The notes under the pieces are model-generated. The model saw nothing but the letters and a program-made list of their open reading frames with translations, had not been told where the DNA came from and did not search any database. Source: Oscheius tipulae (taxonomy: Eukaryota; Nematoda; Chromadorea; Rhabditida; Rhabditidae). From it: a stretch of DNA of 64,000 nt. Both the position numbers and the translations under genes were made by a program. The stretch covers positions 2,604,001-2,668,000 of the forward strand of contig JASJZH010000005.1 of NCBI GenBank assembly GCA_037178975.1, in the 5' to 3' direction. Shown one piece after another: positions 1 to 10,116 of this stretch. How positions within the stretch are numbered: the stretch's first letter is position 1; each line of letters starts with the position of its first letter.

Positions 1-2740
1 TGAAATGTTTTGTCTATTATTCTGCATCAAGAGCTCGCAAGGTTCAGAGTTTTTGTTGCTCTGCATATAAACGCTACTCGAAACAAAAAAGGTGAGCAAA
101 AAATGGACAAGCTCTCAAAATCGGTGCAGCAGAAGAAAGCTATCTTTCGACAGTTAGAACTTGAAAAATATAGGTGAACTTGTGATTCTCGATTATCGGT
201 TCGATCATATTAGAAAAAAGAAGCAAATCAAACACGAACCCAACACAGATCTACTTCTGAAGTATTAGTAATGGAGAGATCTCTTCGAGTACACACTTAC
301 ATGTTTCGCATAAAGCTAGCTAAGATGGGAACTTTTAGGTTTCTCGCTCCCCGTGCGCTGCAATCGCCTTCTGTTGTTGTGCTTTTTTTTCTCAAGTACA
401 AACTTTTATGTTTCAGTCATGGATAAATCTAGTTCAAAAACCGAATTTTTAGTTCTCCCAACGATATCGGCGTCTAAAAACTCACAGTAACCGTCGAACT
501 GCTGCTCTTCTCCGACGTAGGCGAGCGTTTCTCTCCCAACAGCTGCATATTCTGAATTTCTTCTTTTTCTTTTGATTTCAAGATTTTTCTGGAAAAGTTA
601 ATCCTAAATGTGTCAAAAACCCCAGATTCTGAAGTACGAGTACCCCCAAAAAGTGTATAAAAAGAGCCACCGTGTCTGAAACCTATACTCATGAGAGAAT
701 ACACCCAGTCAGCAATGAGCATATTAGAAAAGTGGGTGTGAAATTGAAGTACGGAAGACGATTCTTTGCTCTTGAAATGTTTACACAGTGCAGAGGGGGA
801 GGATAAGAAAGACACCAATTATTTCTTGAAAGGGAAGGGGGTTAAGAGATGTAAAATATGAGGAAGAGGAGGGAACTAGAATATAGGGAGACTGAGACCA
901 ACATGCAAAGTAACAATCATTGCCCTAAAGCTTTTTGCTCAAGCTTTTGGTTTCTGATGAAACACAAATAATTTTAATTTTTACGGAAACCGAGGTTGCC
1001 TTCTTTTTTCACCCGGAAGGTGTACTACTATTCAAAAGAGGCTATATGTTCCAAGTTTGCGATTCTGAAACTGAAAGTCTATTTGCTTTGGTTTTACTCG
1101 CTCTTTATAAGCAGCCCATCTCTCAACTACTCAAGGGTAATGGTGTCTGTCCGTCCGCGGATCACCAAGAGAAAAAAGTTGACAAAACATTCCATGTCAA
1201 TAATTAAGTTGACAAGTCAGCTTTTGGGTTTAGGCTATTAGAGAAGCGACGAAGCTGCCTTTTATCAATGCTAAGTCAACTAAGGGACGGCGAAGCCGTT
1301 ATAGACGACTGGTGTGACATTAAAGCATTGCGATGGGAAGAAACTTCGTATTGTCCACCTTTCGCCATTGGAAAAGTAGGAAGATCTTACTGAAATGAAG
1401 GGCGAGAAGCTAGGTTTCGCAGGGCGTAAAAAATTGAAGCCAAGAAATGTATCCTGCCTATATATCCCAAATTAAACATGTTAGAATTGAGAAAATTGGG
1501 TTTGGCAAGAAATTGTCAGGCACGGAAAATTATGAGGTTTGTTGTGTTCCGGGGGCTCTCTCTGTCTCTCAAGAGACCACTGATTTACGATTCTGGCGCA
1601 AAGGTCCGTTTTTAGACGTAGAGAAGGGATTAGCCTCAAAACATGCTGCTCAAAGTTTCATGAATACACGATTGGGAATTTTGAGAGGAGACCGATAAAC
1701 AGTCGAGTATTTCCAGTAACTTGAGAGTTTTTGAGGAGAACATCAGAAAACATAACGTGATATTTCGAGTAGTGGCTCAACCCTAATATCCATGTCTTTC
1801 TGAGACCAATGGCAACTTTTACTGTTTTCACAGGCTGTTTTTCAAAATATTCTATTTTTTGAGCTACTTATAGTACTACTACTGTTATGACGATAGTATT
1901 ACCGTCATAACTCTTCCCCATTACGGGAACGATGAAAAACCATATTTTTTAAAAGCTACCACCAGTCGTAGGTGACTCAACAAGACAGAAACTGTTGGTA
2001 ATCAAACTTTTAAAACGACTTGAGCTGAAACAATGTTGTGATTTGTCGACAGAACCTGGTGATACAAAACAAAACTTGAGTTTTTGTGTCCAAACGGGGA
2101 CAAGTATTAGAGGTCGAAGTTCCAAAGTCGTTAGAAAAAATTTCTAGTGTATGATCTGCTGTAGAATTTTGCAAAGTCACTGCACCGTGAAACATATAAC
2201 CTTACTATGATCCCATACTTAAAACTGCTGGACAATCTTGAAGAAAAGTGTGAGGTGTGTAACGAGCCAATTTAGCTGGAATGAGCAGGATTTAGGGATC
2301 AGAAGGGGCGATCATAATGATGAATACTTCAGAAGCTGTTCTTTCCGCTTCTAGGTCGCATCCCATGTGAAATATTACAATCAAAGTGTAAGTAACTAGA
2401 TAGTTTTGGTAAACTAGTAGACGATGGGCTTTGCTTAAAAAAAAGAACATGGAAAGAAAGAGGTCAAGAAACAAGGGCTCTTTATTCAGAAAATACTCGA
2501 GATTTATAGTGCTGCGAGGTGACGCAAAACCAATAAACCTTCCGGAGCTCGAAGATCGCTGCAATCTGCTAATTGCGCAGATTCACGAGAGAGAGATAGG
2601 GAAAGATTCTTGACAGAGAAGAGAAGGGGCTCTTCTATTAGTATTAAAAGATCTTCACCAACTTTGTTGTTTCTTCAGCTAACCGATCTGTTCCGATCTG
2701 ACAGAAGGAATGGTCAAACTGTTATACAAGTCAGGAGACC
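1..2740. other. AT-rich stretch without a recognisable gene
   Basis: Short open frames occur on both strands (for example minus-strand 474-818 and plus-strand 935-1207), but none has a family pattern, a consistent exon chain or a codon bias like the real genes of this window. The stretch holds TGTTTCA-type motifs at 409-415 (plus) and 2188-2194 (minus); see the motif findings. I see nothing else that I can name. Confidence 0.5.
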
Positions 2741-2744
2741 CAAT

Positions 2745-3345
2745 CTTTCAAACTTCTGGCCGATCACTCTCCTCCAGTGCTCGTGGAAAGTTAAAGTTAC
2801 AAGAACGAAGCTCTACCGCATATCACACTATCTAATAGAAACAGAGGACGAACGGGATTCAGGAAGAGCTATTCAGTAGCAGACAATACACACTGCGTCA
2901 AACAGATTATTGTAAAATACGAAGTTCGTCTCTACTTGTGCTTCATCGACACTCGCAAAACCTTCAGCAGGGTAGACTGGATTAAGACATGGAACTCGCT
3001 TATCGACAGAGGTGTTCCGAGACAGCTTCTTCAAAGACTCTATGAGGCCTCGTCTACCAACATTCTAGTCAATGGATCAAAGATATACGTTCCTATTAGA
3101 CGCGGAGCCAGACAGGGAGACGGAATGAGTCGTGAGCTCTTCAACTCCGTTCTGGCTTACGCTGTCAACAACACTGGTTGGGACCAAGCTGTTCTGAAAA
3201 CCAACGGCGAGCAGCTACCTCTTCTTGCCTACGCCGACGACCTCGTGATCTTTGCCAAAAGTCGTCCCGAATTGGAAAAAATGTTGGTTAAATTGACGGA
3301 TATTCTGGGTAAAGTGGGCTTTTTTTCTTCCACGTACTCAAAGGT
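2745..3345 (+). pseudogene. Non-LTR retrotransposon reverse transcriptase fragment
   Basis: The plus strand encodes a recognisable reverse transcriptase core. In order it shows an 'FWPITLL' block (like NWRPISLL) near 2755, a 'GFRKS' block near 2850, 'CFIDTRKTFSRVDW' at about 2938-2980, 'GVPRQLL' near 3010, 'RRGARQGD' near 3100 and the catalytic 'YADDLVIF' at about 3232-3255. The blocks lie in two frames, with a shift near 2850-2940 and stops, and no endonuclease or 3' end is visible. It stops close to the 3' end of the minus-strand collagen gene. Non-LTR elements of this type copy themselves by target-primed reverse transcription. This copy is truncated and almost certainly dead. The clade (RTE, CR1 or other) cannot be set by eye. 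Confidence 0.8.
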
Positions 3346-3397
3346 ATTCCGGCCGCAGAAAACGTATGAAAGCTTCATTGAAAGAGAATCGATTTGA

Positions 3398-4527
3398 TTA
3401 ATAGCCAGGAGCAGTACGAGGAGTGGGACAATGGTCACAGGCTCCCTTATCGCCATTCTTTCCAACAGCTCCGGGCTCTCCGTCCTTTCCGTTCTCACCG
3501 GGCTGTCCATCGGCTCCATCGTCTCCTTTGGGTCCAGGTGCTCCGGGCTTTCCGTCGTGTCCGCTGCGTCCATCGGGGCCGGGAGGTCCTTGGGGTCCTG
3601 GAGTTCCGGGTTCTCCAGCCTCTCCGGCAGGAGAGGGAACAGTACGAGTGCTGCCGGGAACTCCGGGCTTGCCGGTCTCTCCGTCCTTTCCTAAAAGGCG
3701 AATTTCAGTCAGAGGCTGAGAGACAGAGAGACAGGGAGACAGGGAGAGACAGTAACAGGAAGACAGAGAGACAGAGAGACAGAGACAGTACTGACCAGGC
3801 TCTCCAGGGTTTCCAGGAGGTCCAGCGGGTCCTCTCTTTCCACTCTTTCCGGCATTTCCATCGCGTCCAGGGGCTCCAGGTGCCCCGTCGGCTCCGGGCT
3901 CTCCTGCCTTTCCAGCCGGTCCCTGCTCAGCTGGAGCGCATTCGAAGCAGAAGTCATCGGGCATCGGTCCGCTCTTGTCATTATCCCCGTCGACTCCGGC
4001 ATCTCCAGGAGGTCCAGCCTGTCCGTCCTTACCGGGCTTTCCGTCCTCCCCAGGGGATCCAGCGGGTCCGGCTCCTCCAACCCCGCAGCTGCAACAGCTT
4101 CCACCATCGGCAGCTCGAGCCACACGAGGAGCACGAGTGGCCTCGAGACGAGAGAACTGGCCTTGGAGAGAGGCGGCTCGGTTGCGGCAGAACGTTACCT
4201 GAAAATTGTGATCTTTTAGTAGGTCCTTGTGAAAACAGGAAGAACTTTCAGATTCAGCAACTGGCTATTAGCAATCGATCTTATAGAAAACCTTTGTGTT
4301 TCCCATTTTACTTATTATTCAGTTAGGCTCTCACTGTCAATAATATAATAGTATGCTAAAGAAAATGAGCAAACCTCATCCTGAAGAGAAGACTGCACGC
4401 CCTGGAGATAGAGACAGAGCATGGGCACAGCCACGATGGCTGTTAGCGTGGCCACGGTGGCCGAGGTGATGCCGAAGAAGGCGTATCTTTTGACAGCCGC
4501 GTTGCCCTGCATTTCGGACTTTTCCAT
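3398..4527 (-). CDS. Cuticle collagen, three exons, about 282 aa
   Basis: Exons on the minus strand are 4527-4375, 4198-3796 and 3690-3398; their lengths (153+403+293) sum to an in-frame 849 nt. Exon 1 encodes the nematode cuticle collagen N-terminal domain: a short cytosolic start, a hydrophobic segment (residues about 14-42) and a 'VTFC' block at the exon 2 start. A basic 'PRVAR' stretch before the triple helix resembles the subtilisin-like cleavage site of cuticle collagens. A short Cys cluster (SCCSC) follows, then two long Gly-X-Y blocks broken by a Cys-containing spacer (FCFECAP). The Gly-X-Y register runs cleanly across the second intron (GEPG|KDG), which confirms the junction. The product is a secreted structural protein of the exoskeleton. 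A TTTTCAG sits one base upstream of the ATG with no visible upstream exon, which suggests spliced-leader trans-splicing. The second intron is filled with a pyrimidine microsatellite. Confidence 0.95.
3712..3790. repeat. (AGACAGAG)n-type simple repeat inside collagen intron 2
   Basis: The plus strand reads as impure repeats of agacagag/agacaggg over about 80 bp and forms most of the 105-bp intron. In the transcribed strand it is a CTGTCTCT pyrimidine tract. Similar tracts occupy introns of the kinase at 22.4 kb and the symporter at 49.5 kb. Confidence 0.85.
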
Positions 4528-5935
4528 TCTGAAAATTATATTTTTGCCAAGTCAAAAACCTCGGCGTGTGCTTCAGTGACCAGAAGTTCGAGAACTTGAA
4601 AACACTGAATTCAAACTGTTGTTCAAGAATGTTATTTTCGCGTCCCTCAGCTGATGCAGCATATGGAATTTGATGGCTCTCACGCATTCATTGTTCTGCT
4701 ACTTTTCGCATTTTCATGTTTCAGGTTTGTTGAATAATGGAAGTGGAACGGTTTTGTTTTTAATGAAAAAGTGAATATTTCTGCTAACGGTCAACTTTGG
4801 TTTCATCGACATTTTCAAAGGGAAGGATACTCTTAGGTTTTCTCAACCTTCTTGGTTTCAAATGATCAGTAGTAGAAAAATAACATCTTTGATGGTACTG
4901 TTGGTCATCAGTTAAACTATTGCGACATCGACATCCTCTTGTGTCTCTCTCATCAAGAAAACACGTTGATGACAGAACAATCGCGCAACGAGAATGGAAA
5001 AAGTGCTTTTCGATTTCGAGTGAGAGAGACAAGGCATTGGGAAAAAAGAGGACTGTTTCCAGTTCAGGGGTGTGCGGTTCCACCTAGGTTCGACGAGAGT
5101 GGGGGATAGAGGAATTAATGTGGAATGTATCACCTAATGTATTTATTTGAAACCTTTGACAAACAGTTATCTCGGTATCAAGCGGAATGCATAATATTTC
5201 AAAATGCGATCTCACTAGTTGCCTTTCGTTATCAGCCATGCTATACTTTTCGAACTCAAAACAGTAGCGTACCCAATCCAAATTTCCCCCTCATTTTTCT
5301 GGCACAATTTCAGTTTTTGTTCCTCGCAAAGTTTATACAAACTAGTAGATCAACTCTAAAACTTCTTATAACTTTGCGATAGTCAAAATTTGTTGTTCGG
5401 GTCCGAATCTTCCCCTGCTAGCTCCAAAAATTGGTATTAGTGGCTATGTAAAAACGAACAATGTATGTTTCACTGGCACTTCGAAACAAGACTTCCATGG
5501 CCTGTTTCGCTTTTTTGGAAATCGTGGTTATAACAATAACAAAGTGGTTGTTACGGGTTCCTCTTTATTTTTGAAAGAGAAAAATTGATGTTTCACTGTT
5601 ACATTGAGAGTTTGCGGACGTTGGAAACGAGCTCGCGCTACGTTGACCTTCTTCTGTAACAAATTCGAATTCAAAAGTATAGATGTTGAGAAACTGTTAA
5701 AACTATTGAGGTTTTGCTTTGCAAAGTTTCGAAGAACTGCAACCAAAGCTCTCGAAGGAGGGAAAGTACTGAAATGGTAGAAAAATAGAAGAGGGTGGGA
5801 ATTCCAAATATGAAAAGTATTGAGTCATTTCGACCCATGTTCTCCGAAAACAAGCTGAAACATACCTGTACTTGTTGACTGAGAGACCCACAAAGGGAAA
5901 GAAACTTCTCTGTCCATCAGCTTCATCTCGTGGTC
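4528..5935. other. Intergenic, no gene recognised
   Basis: This stretch is upstream of the collagen gene on the minus strand. Only short unsupported open frames are present (for example 4784-5083 minus). TGTTTCA motifs lie at 4727, 5466 and 5589 (plus) and 5856 (minus). Confidence 0.5.
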
Positions 5936-5946
5936 CTTATATAGAA
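5936..5946 (-). promoter_or_regulatory. Possible TATA element, minus strand
   Basis: On the minus strand this reads CTATATAAGG. It sits at the edge of a locally GC-rich block (about 5950-6060) in otherwise AT-rich DNA. It could be the core promoter of a minus-strand transcript, perhaps the collagen pre-mRNA, but the 1.4-kb distance to the collagen ATG makes that speculative. Confidence 0.25.
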
Positions 5947-6264
5947 GCTGGCGGTTACGGTTCTAGGGAGCCGAAAACCGCGGAAGAAAGACGGCGCGCG
6001 GATGAAAAAGAGGGAGTTGGAACCATGGCGCGGGAGATGCCGCAGGTTTCACCACCGCTACGAGATCAGTCCCCTTCAACATTGGCAACTTGGTGGAGAC
6101 ATTTGTCTTGGGCCTATTAATGGTCTTTTCGGAATAATGAAAACCAGTGAAAAATGATGAATTGAGTGCATGGCTGAAAGGAAGCCGCAGTAAAAGAGTG
6201 AAAATTAGAAAATCTGGAAAAAGTTGCCTCGGAAGATGATGAACCGGGGAGAGAAAAGAAGATC

Positions 6265-6715
6265 TCTCGCTTTGACCAGGAAAGAGATATTATGAGAAAT
6301 TTTTGGAAAGATTGTTGTGTTTCAGGAGAAGTATAAACGGAAAATAGAATCGGGAATAACGTTGGAGCCATGTCCAAGGATTGGAAAAACATTAGTATAG
6401 TCAAATTTCTGACTAGGATTAGAGGCATGAGAGAAGTTACGGAAACATCGTGTTTCAGGCCAAGTACCTGGGAAGGCGAAAATCCGGAATAAAGATTCTT
6501 AAAAGTTTCGGTGAATTGGAAAAAAACAGAACCGAAAAGTTTGACGTGGATTTTGATCTGGATTGGGAGGCAGAAGAAAACTTGTGAAAACTTTATATTT
6601 CAGGGGAAGTTTAAATGGGAGAATATGAAAAAAGGTTCCTTTCCGTTGACCAGGATTGAAGGGTTGAGATAAAGTTGTGGGAACTTTGTTTCGTAGAAGT
6701 GCTAGAAGAGAAAAA
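6265..6715. repeat. Diverged tandem repeats, unit about 95-145 bp
   Basis: Four partly similar blocks start near 6270, 6405, 6548 and 6642. Each has a 'ttgaccaggatt'-like head, then 'gagagaaattttggaaac'-like sequence, then a 'tttcagg(a/g)gaagt' tail (6317, 6446 and 6602, weaker in the fourth). They resemble each other but are too diverged to delimit exactly. The repeated 'tttcag' could be true acceptors of duplicated exons, but I find no common reading frame. Confidence 0.4.
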
Positions 6716-6909
6716 TGTCTGGAACATTTGTTCATCGTTGGTCCGTATTGTAGAGCTTCCAAATGCATAGTCATAAAAAGTAGATGACTAGAAGACGACG
6801 CGTTCCTTTGTGATTCCAAAACGAAATTCTTAACGAAAATCTCGGATTTTTTTGTGAGTTTTCTAATAGTCCTTCCAGTAATCAGCATTAGCAGCTCTTT
6901 AGTAAGCAA

Positions 6910-7714
6910 AAAGTATCAGACTTACGACCCATTTTGAAGCACTTGGATCAGAAAAGAGACCTTGTAAGAAATTTTTCTTCCAACTTTTTAATATTCTAAC
7001 AAGGCTCTAACAAAAGCTGAAGTTCAGCTTATCGAGCAGCAGCAGCCCCCAGCCAAGTTTGTTTCAAATGGAAAACAATGCAGTTAGCTACGTCTTGTTT
7101 TGATTACAGTATTCTGGAATGAGTATGTTTTGAAAAACTCTGGTTTATCAGTTTGATGGTCTTTCCTGACAGAAGACAATCTATTGTGATCTCAACATTG
7201 CTTGTGCTTCAAGATTTCTGTAAGTAGGAAAGGATAAATGAATGCAATAGTAGTTAGTTTTGCGGAACCCATTCTATTTTTATTCTTCCGCTGATCAGTA
7301 TTTGGTTGCACTAAGAAGAGACCACGGCTGTCATTCTACTCACTATCAAACGGCTGGTCACACCGTCGGGCTCGTCGAAAAAAGAATTACGACAGCTGTT
7401 ATGTGTTCAGCTAAGAGAGACCATCGTCAGTGTTCCGTGCGTGGAAAATATAAACATCAGTTGAGAGAGAGGGAACCTTCAGGGAAGAAAAAATTCACAG
7501 GCTAACATAAGCTGAAGATTCTGGTACTGAATACATATATTTTTTATATAGTCTTTTTCTGATCATTGCATTCAAGCGTACCAAAGCGAAATTTGACTCC
7601 GTTTACCGTAACATAGGAGTCTCAAAGCGAAATTGGCAATCGATACTCCTACTTAGAACGAAAGCGCTTCCATAACTTTTGAAAGTTTTCACGCTTTCCC
7701 GTCAGCTTTGCACA
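6910..7714. other. Intergenic upstream of the homeobox gene
   Basis: One plus-strand open frame (7260-7505) has no family resemblance or clear splice context. I see nothing else. Confidence 0.45.
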
Positions 7715-9152
7715 ATGTTCCAGTTCCAAATGGTCGTCGGACAACAGCAGCAACAGAAGTCCCCAAGAAGACGTATTATCTTCACTCAGGCCCAGCTGGC
7801 CTACTTTGAACAGGTTTTTCCTCATTCCCTTTCTCTGAAACGCGTTCCAACTTCAGGAATACATCAAAAACCCGTATGCGAACCAGGATCGCCAGCAGTT
7901 TCTCGCCCATCAGCTTGGAATCACAAAGGAACGCGTCAAAATCTGGTATGTTCCTACTTTCTGGCTTCAAAATAAGAACAAATTCAGGTTTCAAAACAGA
8001 CGAGCCAAGGACAAGAGGTCGCAGACTGATCATCCGGTCGTCATGAAGAGAAGAGCCGGTCAGACGAAGAGGGAGATGGACCATTCGGAGGCTGAAGAGT
8101 CGAGAAGATTCGCCGGCAGTCAGCTGGAGAAGCTGTTCGATTTTGGACGACAGGATGTAAGATTTCAACCTTTTGGACACCCAGTTCTATTGATTGTTGC
8201 CCTTCTGCTCTAGTGAACCCAAAGTATCTTTCCCATCAGGATCATAGCCGTGAAGCATTGTTGTTGGAAACTGTAATTAAGCACCGTAATTTTGTGACTT
8301 ACTTTAGCATCGACTTGGAAAATCGCGTCCTAGCCATATTTTTACGTGAAAACTTTAGGCCTATCCAATCCTTTTGAAATCAAAGGCTCTGGGAGGTGTT
8401 TCTAGGAGGATACGAGGAATTTTGCGACAAATATTGTTGCGCATGAAACCGCTTTCCCGGAAAAGCTTGTATTACGACTGAAAAGATACCGAAGCCGTGA
8501 AACATAAAAACTGAAAAGAGCATGTTGAAAATCTCGATAGTTTCCTTTGAAAATACCTAGGTGAAACATAAAGTTATCCATGTAGTACATATTTTTCACA
8601 CCCGGTATTTGAGGAGTTACACAGTTCTCCGTCTAAATTTTTCCGGGCACAAAATCAAGTTTCCGTGTTTCGATGTCCTGTGTAGATGTGGGATTTGATC
8701 GAAATTCGAATAATTCCAGAACAATTCTTTCATCACGCCGAAGAAGGAGATTCCTGACAAGGTCGACTCTGCCACCCTTGCTCCAACACCTCGTAAGAAG
8801 AAATCGCCTCGAACACAGTTCCCGCATTTCGATCCGATGTATCCCTACAACAACTATCTGGTCAGTATGACTCCGGGACTCCAGATGATGCAGCAGCCCT
8901 TCTCCTATCAGGCTCCATTCGGAATGCTTCCCAATCCAATGCCACAGTTCATGAGTCAGTTTCTTTCTCTGTTTTCCAACAAAACATGTTTCAGATTCTG
9001 CTTTCTCGTACCAGATGCCAACTCCGCCGTTTTCCCCGTTTCCCGGAGTCGAGAACATCGTCCAGCCAGTCGTCTTTGGAGAAGAGAACAAGAAGGACAA
9101 GGGACCGGAAGAGCCTGGAAAAGGCGAAAAACTTGATCTGACTACCCTCTAA
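7715..9152 (+). CDS. Homeodomain transcription factor, five exons, about 249 aa
   Basis: Exons are 7715-7813, 7857-7945, 7988-8156, 8720-8954 and 8995-9152, summing to 750 nt with all phases matching. The homeodomain spans residues about 16-75 and is spread over exons 1-3. Helix 1 carries FTQAQLAYFE, the helix 2 region NPYANQDRQQFLA, and helix 3 KIWFQNRRAKDKR with Gln at homeodomain position 50 and Asn at 51. This predicts sequence-specific DNA binding in the nucleus. A poly-Gln run (QQQQQ) precedes the domain. Basic and acidic linkers and a Met/Pro/Gln-rich C-terminal half follow. The start was chosen as the first ATG after a CCCGTCAG acceptor-like site at about 7698-7705, which fits trans-splicing. 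Intron 3 (563 bp) holds two TGAAACAT motifs at 8498 and 8562. Family assignment is unclear: the helix 3 tail NRRAKDKR is reminiscent of even-skipped-like proteins but the rest is not, so no symbol is given. Confidence 0.93.
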
Positions 9153-10011
9153 TAGTTTTTGTTTTTGTTTAGCATGTACATAAATGTGGATCCGTTTTTT
9201 ATTGGTTTACTTGAAATGGGTGTAGGCATCTAGGTGATCAACTCTCTCTTTTCTTCTTCGTGAAATGTTTTAAGTTTTGCTCATAGCCTCGTGACTGTAA
9301 CACTATGCAATACAAGATAATTGTGCAATGCAAAAAAAAAAAAATCAAACACGTGTCCAGCGATACTGGAAAATTTGAATTTGGTAGCTGTGCCAGTCCG
9401 GTAAAACGAGAAAAATGTATTATTTTGAAATAACGGATATAAGTCTCGTGATACACAACAGCTCTTGTACTATTTTGATTTTTTGGCATCCGCGTGCTAA
9501 CAATCAAATTCCGTCCTCTAGACAGAACTTATCTCAGTCTAGTGAAACATTGAAAATCCATGCCAATTTGTGCACTCGTTCCTTCGAGCTAACAAATGAA
9601 GCTACCTAAGATGTATATCGTTTAGGTGAAACCAAAGTGATTGTCTTTCTTCTTGAGATGTTGCAGATTCTATTCATAGTCCGACGGCAAGGCGGGATTT
9701 AGCAAAAAAAAAAATTGACCAGAAATGGTATAAAGCATCAGCAGACCGCGAGTCGAATTTTTTTTCCTATCCGCACTTTCTCGGTAATAGGGGAAGTTCT
9801 TACCAGATTCTTCTCGACAGCTAGATAACTTCTCACCCGTACCATCTCGGTAGTTATACGAATGCTCATTTTGACTGAGAAACCACTTTTCCTTCGTTCA
9901 AGGGAATTAATAATCGAAGTCATTTTGTTCCTACAATATACATCCAAGTGTTGAATAAACAGCTTTCTCCCGTTCGACATTACTTCCCTCCTCCATCTCC
10001 TAACAACCTCG
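9153..10011. other. Intergenic between homeobox and fucosidase genes
   Basis: No gene was recognised. There is an A-run at about 9331-9343, a TGAAACAT motif at 9543 and otherwise AT-rich unique-looking sequence. Confidence 0.5.
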
Positions 10012-10072
10012 CTTATCTGCTTTGTTTACTTCCCATCTCGCCCATAGGTTTTGCTTATTTCAAGCCGATAAG
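10012..10072. promoter_or_regulatory. Two GATA-factor sites upstream of the fucosidase
   Basis: CTTATC lies at 10012-10017 and GATAAG (in the context CCGATAAGATA) at 10067-10072, that is 45-105 bp before the fucosidase ATG. Pairs of GATAA sites close to the start are the usual signature of intestinal genes driven by ELT-2/ELT-7-type factors in nematodes. The link to this gene is inference from position. Confidence 0.45.
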
Positions 10073-10116
10073 ATAGCAACCGACACAGTCTCAATCGCCT
10101 CAATTGACCAGCCGCC

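Noticed and set aside
474-818. 114-codon minus-strand frame
   Set aside because: No family pattern, no splice context, and base composition like the non-coding surroundings.
3394-4326. Long plus-strand frame (310 aa, Arg/Gln-rich) opposite the collagen gene
   Set aside because: It is the antisense shadow of Gly-X-Y codons. The minus strand has the real domain order, splice sites and phases.
8984-8994. ATGTTTCAG at the homeobox exon 5 acceptor as a piRNA-type motif
   Set aside because: Here the word is explained by its role as a 3' splice site, so it and similar TGTTTCAG|exon sites should not be counted as evidence for piRNA promoters.
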